64,000 nucleotides of DNA, from positions 19,826,285 through 19,890,284 of the forward strand of contig NC_063265.1 in the NCBI RefSeq assembly GCF_019578655.1, given 5' to 3'. This stretch comes from Ricinus communis (taxonomy: Eukaryota; Streptophyta; Magnoliopsida; Malpighiales; Euphorbiaceae). Below are positions 12,636 through 23,636 of the stretch, in pieces. The notes below the pieces were generated by a model. That model made no database searches. It was not told the DNA's origin and worked only from the letters and a program-made list of their open reading frames with translations. How positions within the stretch are numbered: the stretch's first letter is position 1; each line of letters starts with the position of its first letter. The translations under genes were made by a program, and so were the position numbers.

Positions 12636-13062
12636 GGTGAGTAAAATTTTGGAAAAACTGAAAATCGAACCGTACAGATTCTTGTTCGGTTTGGTTATTT
12701 TTTCTAAGTTTGGTTTATTCAGTTTAATTTTTTTCAAAACCAAAATAATATGGGTCGATTCAATTTTGTGCTAAAAAATTCAAATTAATTGAAATAATCA
12801 ATTTTTTAAATTATTTATTAAATTTTATTTTTATTTTTAATATAAACTTCAATTTTTAAAGTGATTTTAGATTTGGTTCAGTTATTATGATTTACATCCT
12901 AATTGATCCGGTTCGATTCATATTTATATATAATCTAGTTATTTCGATTTATTTGAAAAATCGATTTCGATTCTTTTTATTCTTAAAATTAATTCGATTT
13001 ATTCGGTAGACCTAATTCAGTTCGATTCAGAACCAAACCGACTGAATGATTATCCCTACTTC
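12636..13062. repeat. AT-rich dispersed repeat with 'CGGTT(T/C)GGTT' wording, MITE-like
   Basis: It starts at TAGGGGTGAGTAAAATT and ends near AATGATTATCCCTACT, whose complement (AGTAGGGATAATCATT) roughly mirrors the start. The interior is full of variants of TTCGGTTTGGTTATT and its complement AACCAAACCG. This palindromic style is typical of a very common non-coding dispersed repeat of dicots. There is no open reading frame. The ends are too decayed to define a target duplication. Confidence 0.5.
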
Positions 13063-13510
13063 CCACCACCATCAGCAGCCAATAATCAACAATAGCTTAT
13101 CCTTGCTGCCACTGCAAGCTACCCACTAGCCAACACCAATTTATTCCACTATCGTCACTGTAAGCTACCGATCAACATCACCTTACCCACTTCTTTCACT
13201 GTACTGATAAATAAAACAAAAAATAAAAGAAATTTCCATCACCTCATCGCACCAGCTAAAGTCCCATTGCACATCGAATTTGTAAAAGTGCTTTTCAGAA
13301 AAGAATTTATTTTGAAGCTTTTTGAATTTTAAAAATTGGTTTTGGAGAAAAGTAGATAAATTGATTCCTTTTAAAGCAAATTTGATAAAAAATAGTTTAT
13401 GAAAATTTAATCAGTTTATTAAATCAGAAAATTTATAAATTAGCATTTTAAACACCTAACAACCAGTCTCGAATCTAGCATTTTCACTGCTAAGGCAAAT
13501 TTACAATGAG

Positions 13511-14095
13511 ATGGGAATATTTGCGTGGAAATCTTCTTGCAGACCTTCTCCTTGGTATCATAACAATGATTATTTTGGAAGGTGGTGGAAGCATCTGTGG
13601 AAGATGTGGATTCTTAACAAGATTAAAGTTTTCTTTGGAAAGCTATTTCTAATGCTTTACCTACAAGAGTTGTGTTGCATCACCGAGGATAGAGGGAAAA
13701 TGTCCACATTGTGGTGTTTTTGAAGATTCTATGCTTCTTTTCTTTTCTTTTCTTGTCCTTATGCTTAGAAAATTTGGAGATCATCATCTTTAGGTCTTAT
13801 CTCATCTCAGCTTGGACATGACTTTTCTGCAAACTGTTGGGATGTTATAGTGTAGGAAATTTAGAGCTAGGCATCATCATCAGAGACCTTAGAGGTTTTT
13901 TTCTTTCCTTCTTTGGTGGATTTGGCGAAGGAGGAATGATGCATTATTCAATTTGAAGTATCGATTGGTACAGGAAGTTACTCATCTTGCTTATCAAGAT
14001 CGGAAGGAATTTTTTGAGGCTAATCTACTAACTCCTTTGCTAGAAAATCCCCAACCAGCTAGATATCGAAACTTTAGTCTTGTAAGTCCTCGAGA
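13511..14095 (+). mobile_element. LINE (non-LTR retrotransposon) fragment: zinc-binding RT C-terminal region, decayed
   Basis: Across two frames the segment encodes the typical end of a plant LINE ORF2. First comes a W-x3-W-x3-KIKVFF-like motif (about 13580-13640). A frame change is followed by LPTRVVLHHRGI and CPHCGVFEDS, the zf-RVT Cys motif, at 13650-13730. Further on is WWIWRRRNDALFN near 13910-13955, as in the segment following zf-RVT. There are frameshifts and stops, and no 5' RT domain was seen, so this is a dead 5'-truncated copy. Confidence 0.65.
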
Positions 14096-14410
14096 CTAGG
14101 TTAAAATCAATTTTTATGTTGCATCCTCTTCAAAATATAACTGTGGAAACAGGGGTTCTATTACTAGTTTTATTGTTGGAGTTAGTTTTCCCTAACTTCA
14201 TTTGATGAGATCTTTAGATTTTGGAATCATCTTGATTGGAGTGTGTTTTCTTGCATTCCATATGTATCATAACTAAATAGTTATTGGGTTGTATGGTTGC
14301 TAAGATGATGATTTCTTATCATCAAGGATACTAGAAATAGAATATGATGTCGAGCTGCAGAAGCCACACTTCGTAAGCCCGAGTTGGTGTAGAATTTTTT
14401 TACTTTGATA

Positions 14411-14655
14411 TAGGACCATACTCATTTGATTGAGGGACTATGCTTGTTTGATTGAAGGACCACGCCTACTTGATTGAAGGGTTACGCCCGCTTGATTAAA
14501 GAACTACACCTATTTGAATGGAGGACCAGACTTGCTTGATTGAAGGACTACGCCTATTTAAATGAAGGACCACACCTATTTAATTGAAGGAGCACGCCTA
14601 TTTGATTGAAAGGCTACGCTTGCTTGATTAAAGGGCTATGCCCGCTTGACTGATT
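14411..14655 (+). repeat. Array of about eleven 22-bp tandem repeats
   Basis: The unit is close to TTGATTGAAGGACTACGCCT plus two bases. It repeats every 22 bp with substitutions but almost no length change (for example CTTGATTGAAGGGTTACGCC, TTTAAATGAAGGACCACACC, TTTGATTGAAAGGCTACGCT). A 22-bp period is not a multiple of three, so the array is not coding. It lies about 150 bp upstream of a TATATATATA-type stretch (about 14812). Confidence 0.9.
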
Positions 14656-16264
14656 GATTTCATACTTCGGGATGTTGAAATTGATTTTGGATTAACAATC
14701 TCCACTTTAGGATGTAATATGACTGCTTGTCTTCTAGGGACTAAACTGGTAATTTGTTCGTATGGGGATTAAAATATAGTTTTAGGAGGTCAGAGGTCAA
14801 AATGACACACTTATATATATATGTATCTCTTTATCCATTATTTTATCCATTCTCTTTTATTCTCCTTAAACTCTTTTCAATATTTTCTTTGATTTCTTCC
14901 TCATTTCTTAGTCAAATCCTGCAAAATTTATCTTGAAATGGCTAGTTGTTCTTCAAGATTCGTAGAGCGCACCGCAGGGGAGGAAATCTACATTTTCACT
15001 AAATTGAGCACCCATCGAGCTTTTTTGCTTGTCGATGATATATTTTCTTCCACTAAACACCTTCTTTTGACATTTTTACACTTAACAAACGCGTAATTTT
15101 ATCAAAAATAGCAAAAAATGAAGAAAACTAATAAAAAATATCGTGCCCTAGCCTGTAGAGTCGATCAGATTGGGCGCGCACAGGCCAAAATTAACTATTT
15201 AGCCACCTTTTAGCAAAAAATCTTGAAACTAATTAGTTTACTATTTTGAGCTTTAATATATATGCATTATATTTTTATACATGTTTCTACACTTTTCAAA
15301 GTGATGTATTGATTCAGTTCGCTGGAAATTTCTACGGTGCTCAGGAGTGGTTCAGTGCCGAGCTTTGTCTAGGTTTGGATTAGTGATACTGGGTTCCACC
15401 GATTCTTTGCCACACCACCTTCTATTTTTGGGAGGACTCATCACATCTCAATATATGCACTACTCGAGAGGTGGATGGATATCCCCCATACTTTCCACAC
15501 TTACAGTTCCTCCATACTTTCCACACTTACAGTTGGAGAGCTGATGTTGTCTTCGCTATCCTTTACTGACATCACCAATATTGACTTTACAGGTACCCCT
15601 ATACCTTTTGATGATGTCATCCACGATCGACGATATAAAGCTTGGGACCAGTTTATCATTAATCTGCTAAGGTTCTTGCCTACGCGCAAGATCACTCGGT
15701 ATTTAGCTTATTAGAGAATTTCCCTCCACTATAGGGGATTCACCCCTCGGTCCTCTTGGGAGGTGGACCAGATGGCCTAAGCCTTCCTCGTATACTTGTT
15801 TGAGACCACTTTGTTCAGCAATTTGTGGAACTCATTGAACCTCCACTAGTTAGCTCTTTTGAGGGATTTGGACCAGGTCTCATCCTTCAATTAGGAATCC
15901 ACTACTTTTGCGTATTTGTACTAGTAGATGGACATCAAATCCGTGAGAGCAAGTGGCTCTGCGGTTTCTGGTATGCTATATATGTAAGTTTTGCTTTTTG
16001 TTATTGATTCTTGCTTTTTATTTATGCATAAGTTATGGACTGTTTGAGTGTAGGTATGGGCTCTAGAGATCGGTCTTCTAGTGGGCTCTCACCTATTAGT
16101 ACTTCCCAAGATTTCCTTCACTTGTGCCACTCGGGTTCGAGCAGGAGTGTCCTGGTTGAGTGGGCGCAGGTCCATGTACCTTCGCATTTTGCAGATTTGC
16201 AGTGACTAGCTCGGTGAATGTCGCTACTAGACTGTATGAAAATCATATATTCGACTTTAAGTGT
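14656..16264. other. Unclassified, probably transposon-derived DNA
   Basis: It starts with a promoter-like AT/TC-rich stretch, then short open frames broken by stops, for example one beginning MASCSSRFVERTAGEEIY at 14938. Others are at 15475-15714 (containing DRRYKAWDQFIINLLRFL) and 15825-16007. The text looks like a decayed coding element, perhaps an LTR-retrotransposon leader and gag-like frame, but I recognise no conserved motif. Confidence 0.35.
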
Positions 16265-18176
16265 ATAAAGTATTAAAATACTTACTTTTTCTTTCCTCTT
16301 GATACCATAAAAAGCACGAAGCTAGTCTTCCACACAGATTAATACTTGGACTGTATTTGCTCCTAAAGAGGCACGATGTGGATCAATAACCATTCCACTG
16401 GCACTAAAAGTTGATTCATAAGCCATTGTAGTTATTGGAATTAATAGTACATCACAAGCCATCTTTGGCAATATCCTAAACTTCAAATTGTATATCCTCC
16501 GCCAAGCTAATGCATCGAATTCGCTATCATCTTCACAAATAACTACTCCTTTATCTAAATACACTTCTAATTCATACTTCACTTGCTCAACAATGTCAAC
16601 TTTCTTGATATAGCTAGCAAATGGTGCTCTCACTTTACATTTTCCTTTCCATCTATAGTACTTGTAGTACTATAACTTTCTTCTTGAAATTCTTTTTCGG
16701 TAATATTAGCTTTGTGAGCCTCCACATACTCATTGTAAAGCATGCATAAAGTCTCATGAATTGTGGTGTGTGCTCAATTGAATCAGCTGTAGAATATATC
16801 TCTGGAAAATACCATTCAATCGACTTCATCTTATTCCTTGGATCTAAAACAACGGCTATGGAGATCAACAAGTTACAATCACCCTAATATTTATCAAATT
16901 TAGCTTTCTTTTTTTTTTCCTGCCATGTAAAAACCCTCACCCACATTTACTTCATTCAACAACTTTTTTATGTTGTAAAGCTCGGTAAGAAACAAGTTTG
17001 AAGTTGGATATTCACTACCTGAAATGAGATGGATGACTTCATTAAACTCTTCAAGAAATGAACAAACTCTAGAGACCTTTTTCCAATCCTCCTCACTAAG
17101 TAAAAAATGGTAGGTTGAATCTCTTAGTGGATATCTTAGAAACACATTTTTGAATTCTAAAGCAGCTGATAACATGAAATATGTTGCATTCCACCTTGTG
17201 CAACAATTCAATACAAGCTTCTTTGAAGATAATTTCAACTGTTTTGCAATTTCACTAAATACATTAAGATGATACTCAGGACCGATTATGTACTTCACAC
17301 TTTCGCATACATTTATTATTATATTTTGAATCCCGGATAACCCATCTTGCACCAAGAGATTTAAGATATGTACACAACATCTTACGTGAAATAATTTACC
17401 GCTAAGAGGAATATTATTTTTGTAAGAGAGGTTTTCCATTAACACCCAAACAATTGCATCATTTTAACCAGCATTATCAACTGAAATTGTCCACACCTTA
17501 TTTTTAATTCCCCACTCAATTAAACATTTATGTAGCACATCACAAATGAAAACACCGGTATATGAGATAATGGAACATCATGAAAACTTTAAGTGCGCTT
17601 CTGTGAATTCCAGTTGGGGTCCATATAATAACAAGTGACAACTATATAAGAAACTTTCTGATCCGACTTCCATAAATCTATAGTTACACTAACTCTGCTA
17701 ACATCTTGCAGCTCTTCCATTACTTTTTCCTTCTCCTTCTCATAACTAGTAAAATAATCTTTTTTTATAGTGGCTCGACTAGGCTTCTAATAATGTGGAA
17801 AGGCAGTTTTTATCAATAAATTGAATATCTCATATTTTGAAAAAATAAATAGCAACTCATGAACAATAATCATGTGGGAGAGGATCTCTCTTATCTTTGT
17901 ATGATCATATTTATAACTTTGAACAATATTAACGGTCTCTGATTCAGCTATTGTTATAGAGATAGTAAAATTTTTCTATCCTTTCTCACTAATTTGCTTC
18001 CTTACACAACCTTTGTTATGCCTAAGAAAATGTGACATATAACCATACTTGTTAATTGTAAGCCGATGTTTGCAATGGACACATTCAGCCTTCACTGTCC
18101 TATCCGGAAGACTCATTTCTTTAAAATCAGCCCGTGCTTTGGATGTACGCTTTCTTTCTTTGGAACGTATGGATTA
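16265..18176 (-). pseudogene. hAT transposase (RICESLEEPER-like), broken
   Basis: Read on the minus strand, the domains occur in the usual order. A BED zinc finger at about 18095-18020 has CVHCKHRL followed by HFLRHNKGC. The transposase core follows, with VSRVSVTIDLWKSDQ at about 17710-17660 and HVRCCVHILNLLVQDGL, LNCCTRWNATYFML at 17400-17160. The hATC dimerisation region is LLIPITTMAYESTFSASG at about 16460-16400. In-frame stops break it (for example just upstream of 17445 and after CVED at 16322, where a conserved Trp position reads TAG), and there are small frame changes. No inverted terminal repeats or 8-bp target duplication were found. The 5' end runs into the LTR that starts at 18195. 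Hardly any sequence remains upstream of the BED finger. Confidence 0.85.
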
Positions 18177-18194
18177 GGGTTTTGTGATTTTTTT

Positions 18195-21116
18195 TGTAAT
18201 ACTCGGAATTTTTCTTTAATATGATAATATAAACAATAATTAATAATTGAGTTTTTATTTAAATTAATTCTACTTTATTTTTATTTGGTTTAATTGGAAT
18301 GATTTAAATAGAAATTTTAATGCTAGAAAAATAAAGGAGTTATTTTCAATATCCAATTAGTTTGATTTTTAAGAAATTAATTCTTTGAGAAATAAATTAT
18401 ATTTTTGGTTATTCAAATTTTTTCCCAAAATGAATATATATAAGTTAAATTCTATATTTGAGAGTTATAGAAGAATTTGTAAAGGATATCTTATAAAAGA
18501 ATTATTGGGGAAAAAAAGGCATTTTAATTAGCTAATGGTGTAAAATTTTAATTAAAAAATATTTAGAAAATTGATTAATTAAATTAATTGTGTGTTAGGA
18601 CTAAATTGGAAATTTATTTTGGAATAAGGATTAAAAGTATAATTTTACTAATATGGGGTTTTAATGAAAATTTGTATGTTTGGTATTTTTATAATTAAAT
18701 ATGTCGGCAAGGGCTTTCTGGTAATTTTACATTTAAAAGCAAGGGTAAATATGTAATTATATATTTTTAATAATTCTAATTTGGCCCAAATTAAATAGTT
18801 AGGGGCTTAATTGAAAAGTTAAAGAAAAGTTTAAGGGTTAACCAGAAATTTTGCAGGACAAAATTGTTGTAATTAGAAAAGTTGAGGGGCAAATGGTAAG
18901 GAAGTAAAGTGCAGGGACTAAAAGTCGATATGGAAGGAAAAGGAAAGAAAAGAAGAAGAAGAAGAAGAAGAAATCGGGGAGAGAAGGAGGAAGAGAAGGG
19001 GCGTCATGTTGAGCAGCGGCCTGAGAGTAGTTTGCTCCGTTAAAGCAAAAAGAAAAGGAGAGAGAGGATTGTCCGAAGCTCATGGCGTGTCAATCGAGAG
19101 TGGGCTGGGAGTATATGCAAATGGCTACGGAGTTGGAAGTTCGTGGTGGAGAGAGAAAATGGGTGGCAACCGACATTTTTTGATTTTTCTGGCGAGCTCC
19201 AGTGAGCTTTGACTGATCGGAGGACATATCCGGTTGTCATCAACTCAAGCTTTCTAGTGGCACCGGTTGCGTGGCGATCGAACTCCGTTTGAAAATCGAC
19301 GGCCGAGATCGTTCGTAAATCATTACGGATGATTGGGGGTCGGATCAGAAGATCGGAAGCGGGGATCTTCATCAACGCGTCATTTCGATTTCGTTGGTGC
19401 ATTTGGATCTCGACCTGGCGTATCTACGATAGACCGCCCAGCGTTTAATCTAAATTTTCGGCGGCGCTGCTGGTTTTATGTGTGCACTGAGTTATTAGGA
19501 ATTTTCGAAATGAGTTGAACCTTAGAATTATTGTTAGTTAAATAAAACTATACGAGTTGAACCCTAAATAATGAATCATTGGTAGAGTGAGTCGTCGAAT
19601 AATGAATGATCCAACCCGACCGACTCCCATCGCCTAAAATAAATTGTTGTGGTAGTCGAAAAGAATGTCTTGAGACCCGACCCCATTAAAATAAATTGTT
19701 GAATATTTGCGGCCCTGCAGTTAAAATAAATTTGCTTTTAGCATAAATGTCTGCGCAATGCTTTAGGGGAGGTCGGATTTTTCAGAATACGATCAGTTGA
19801 CGAGATCGAGATTCGAGATGGACAATGGACCGTCACAGGATCTTAGGAGTCTGAACCTAGGACCTAGGATTAATTGTTAAATGTTTCAACATTATTGATT
19901 AATTATTTTTCGTGATTAGATAATGCAATTCCTCACCGCCCACCACACGAGGCATCGATGCGAGCCGGAGGTTGTCAAAACTGAGTTAAAGTCATATGTC
20001 TGTCATTTATATATGTTATGCCGAGATTTTACAAAATAATTCGACTACATGATTTAATATTTTAATCGGTTATTTTAACCGCTTATTTTAACCGTTTCAT
20101 CGCCGTGATTTTATATGTCGGGTGACTCGGGACTGACAGATCAAGAACTGAACATGCACCGGTATCGATGATATGAGATTATAGTAGATAAGAAAAAATA
20201 AAGGGGTAAAGGTTTGTAAATTTTAAAAAGGTAAATTAGGGAGATTGCCCTATTGAGCCCTCTGAGAGAGAAGTTGCTGAGTAAAGAGGTAAAGGTCGAG
20301 CGTGCATCTGAGTAAGGTCCACAGGGGCCACAGCTTATTCTCGCTTATTTGACGACTCACGCTATTTGACCTTAGGACTCAGCCAGAAGGACCCTAGTCG
20401 AGTCCTCTCTGCCTCGACGCACCTGATGCCTTAGGCGAGATATCGATAAGGAAGTAAATGCCAAATGCTAATGCATGATACTGTGAGTGATAATTACCAG
20501 ATTTAAGACTTTAAACCCTCGATGCTCTCCCAGCCGCGCATCAGTAGTTCGTATAATAGAATAAGAGACGAGATGTTCGCCGAGATTAGTTCTCACTGAG
20601 GTACTACATCATCAGTAGTATGTGAAAGTTATATATATTTTTTATTTAAGCATGACATGACACGTATATTTTTATATGATTTAATGTTTATTTCAATTTA
20701 AATAAATGTGTTATTGAAGTGTTTGAAATCGTTTTTGGATATATGATTTAACTCATTCTCGAGATTGACAGTCTCATTTTCACTATTTTTCAGGTGATTG
20801 TTAGTCTTCCCGCAGTTCTTATCTAGCAACCCAACTCCTTCATCATTGGGTTGATGTAATTGATTTTGGTATATTTGACTTGTAAAAATTTTAGATTCTC
20901 CGCAGTAGAAATAATAGACTTATTAGTTGAAATTTAATGTAAATTCGACTCTTGCCTAATTATACTGGCAGACCGAATTTAATATGTACAATTTAATGGT
21001 TAAGATAAATTATGAATCGGTGAATCCCAGAATTTCATTTGTTTGAGTTGCAGTTTTGGTGGGCTTGCCTAGCCTATCCCACTCGTTTCGTCACGAGCTA
21101 GTGCCCAGTCGTGATA
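18195..21116 (+). mobile_element. Probable solo LTR of a Tekay/Del-like chromovirus (Ty3/gypsy)
   Basis: It begins TGTAATACTCGGAATTTTT and ends TTTCGTCACGAGCTAGTGCC followed by CAGTCGTGATA. TGTAA(C/T)AC at the start and (G)TGACA at the end are the usual LTR borders of this group, and the final C here is T. The first half has the group's typical 'GGACTAAATTGGAAATTT' and '(GAA)n' leader style. The second half has a GC-richer block with many CGA words. No gag-pol coding was found inside its 2.9 kb. Neighbouring 5-mers (TTTTT on the left, TTTAT on the right) match at four of five positions, so a target duplication is possible but unproven. Confidence 0.6.
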
Positions 21117-21226
21117 TTTATTTGTTTAGTATATCAAAACTACGTAGTTTTTTATTTAGAGTTTTACTAACAATTATGGAGATTATCTCGAGACTACATA
21201 TTTAAAACTACATAATTTTACTTAAT

Positions 21227-21230
<4 letters not shown>

Positions 21231-21274
<44 letters not shown>
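21231..21274. repeat. (TA)n microsatellite
   Basis: About 22 uninterrupted TA units just downstream of the LTR, in very AT-rich DNA (21117-22640) where I see no gene. Confidence 0.95.
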
Positions 21275-21277
<3 letters not shown>

Positions 21278-21865
21278 CTAGACACTTATGATAAGAGACT
21301 AAGTATTTTTTAATATCAAAACTTAATATTTATATAGAAATATATATATGTATGTATGTATATTAACAAAATACTTATTTAATTCGAATATGATACTTCT
21401 ATTTTTATATAAATAAATATTAAGTTTTGATATTATAAAAATAAAAATAAAAATAAAAATAAAAATATATAATATATCCAAGTTTAAAAAATTATCTTAT
21501 ATTTCTAAACATAATAACACAATAGATATACTTATTAATACTTTATCTTAATAGTAAAAGTTAAAATTTATTAATTAAAATTAAAAACTGAAGGTTAAAA
21601 CTTAATTTCTACTACATAACAATATGGTATAGGATTCTTTTATATAATAATATAATATTAGTTAGTTAAGAGACATAAAACTAATTAAGATTATTTAATA
21701 AATATAATTAATATCATATTAGCACTATATAATCATAAGTTAATAATGTTAATATGTTAGATGTACTATGTGAATAAACCGTTAGCAGTCACGATGATTG
21801 ATGACCTAGTGTTGATTTTATTAGATAAAAGATACATTTCTTCTAAAAAATATTTAATAAATAAG

Positions 21866-21866
<1 letters not shown>

Positions 21867-21902
<36 letters not shown>
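21867..21902. repeat. (AT)n microsatellite
   Basis: About 17 AT units in the same AT-rich intergenic stretch. (TTAA)n at about 22061-22078 and (TTA)n at 22616-22635 are shorter neighbours. Confidence 0.95.
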
Positions 21903-21905
<3 letters not shown>

Positions 21906-22639
21906 TAATGCTGATATTAACACTACATAATTATAATTTTAAAATGTTAATAGATTGGAGAACAAAATGACGAAGATAAAGTGATTAATTAGTTAAAAAA
22001 ATATTAACGACTTTAGCAACTTATGTATTATAATAGAGACAGTAAAAGCTATATCCTTAATTAATTAATTAATTAATATATATACATACTTGGGTCCAAT
22101 TCAAATCTTTAATTAAATTAAGATTTGCTCAAAGAAATCATATGGTCCAACACCGACACTCCACTCTATTTAATCTAATATTTGGGTTGGACAAATATGA
22201 GATATCTAATAAGTGAAGAGCATGAGATAGAAAAGAAAACGCTTTATATTAAGGTTAAGATATATATAAGATTTCGCTATAACGACAATATAATTGACTA
22301 TATTCATTTAGACATAATGTTTAATTGTTTTTTTCTTTCCATGCTAGTACCTAGTTAGTCATTATCTATTATATACTAATTAGTGTTTTAATAGTAGATA
22401 ATTTTTTTATTAAATTAGTATAATTAGAGGATGTATTTAATAGAATAAAAGCTGTAACAATGGCTCAACTTTATTTTATTTATCTCAGAAAATATTTATA
22501 TATTAAATTGTTATAGAATAAATTTATCTATTATTTATTATTTTTACTGTAATTTTTACTAATAGTAATAGCTTCATTTAAATGTTATGGTTATTATAAT
22601 AATATTGTTAATGTTATTATTATTATTATTATTGATTTC

Positions 22640-22995
22640 AACTCGAGCTCGAGCTAATAGATAAATATGTTCACAAACTTTATAAGCGCCAAATCCCAAT
22701 CAGATGCTCATGCTCACTGCTCTGATGAGCCTTCCTGACTGTAAATGAGCCAGACTCACAAGCTCGAGCTCACGAGCCTATTCGCAAACTTGTTTACGAG
22801 CCATTAAACGAACACATTCAAAGCGTCCAGACGAACCCAACAGTGACTTTACCTACCTCTACATACGCCTCGAAACTTTTGTTTGAAAGCGCTTTCTTAA
22901 CGGCCGGCGTAAATTAATGAACAAACTCGAACGAGCTTTTTATTGACCCGAGTCCCGAGTAGCTCACGAGAAGTTTAGTTTGTTTACAGCCTTGC
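22640..22995. repeat. GAGCTCGAG-rich dispersed repeat, decayed
   Basis: An island of higher GC content between AT-rich flanks. It contains CTCGAGCTCGAGCT near the left end, CAAGCTCGAGCTCACGAGCC in the middle, and CTCGAACGAGC and AGCTCACGAG near the right end. ACTTGTTTACGAGCC and TAAACGAACAC words are typical of a common dicot dispersed repeat. No coding frame was seen, and no clear ends. Confidence 0.5.
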
Positions 22996-23029
22996 ACGCT
23001 ATATAATAACATATTTGGCAAAATTTAAA

Positions 23030-23500
23030 ATTTAGATTTAATTAGTCCAAAAATGACAAGTATTAAATAAGTTAAATTTCAACCTTTTAAGGATTAAATA
23101 AATCAAATTTTAACTTTTTAAGGATTAAAGAAGTCAAATTTCAATGTTTTTAGCAAATATGCATACAATTTTTGGATAATCAAATTTGAATTTTAAATTT
23201 TGTAAAAAAAATTTATATAACATATCACTAGATATTATATCGGTAGATTAATAAAATAAATATTATTTTTAATATATATAATTCAATTAAAAGCTAAAAA
23301 TTTAATATTTCTTCACTCTTTAAAATATTTAAATTGAATGTACTTTTTGTTAAAAATGGATCTATTTAATTATTAGATATAAGTTCAGATACTTATTTAT
23401 AAAATAAATATAAATTTAATGTATTTGACGTTTTGCTAAAAAAATATTTAAATAAACGTTTAAATTGAGCAATTTGACTCTTGAAATTAAAGTTAGGGGG
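23030..23500. mobile_element. AT-rich MITE-like element, same family as 57313-57839
   Basis: The internal segment at about 23190-23270 (AAATTTTGTAAAAA..CATATCACTAGATATTATA..GGTAGATTAATAAAATAAAT) aligns with the reverse complement of about 57535-57630. Both flanks carry the 'TTAAATAAGTTAAATTT / AAATTTAATGTATTTGACG' wording seen in that element's inverted ends. Non-coding. The ends are less well preserved than in the other copy. It lies 140 bp upstream of the start codon of the PPR gene. Confidence 0.5.
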
Positions 23501-23636
23501 GCAAATTGGACCAATGTCCTTGAAATTTTATACGTCAAAATAACCCGAGATATCAAAAGACTCCCACGATTTATGTACATATAGATGAACGTTTATCCAA
23601 TCCATTTGCCGCTCTAACGCTCTGTTTCCACCGAGA

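Noticed and set aside
18838..19402. Open frames on both strands inside the long LTR
   Set aside because: They arise from the purine-rich (GAA)n leader and a GC-richer block. They have no conserved motifs and lie within LTR borders.
18190..21121. A certain target-site duplication for the 2.9-kb LTR
   Set aside because: The flanking 5-mers are TTTTT and TTTAT, which match at only four of five positions and are low-complexity, so I do not claim it.
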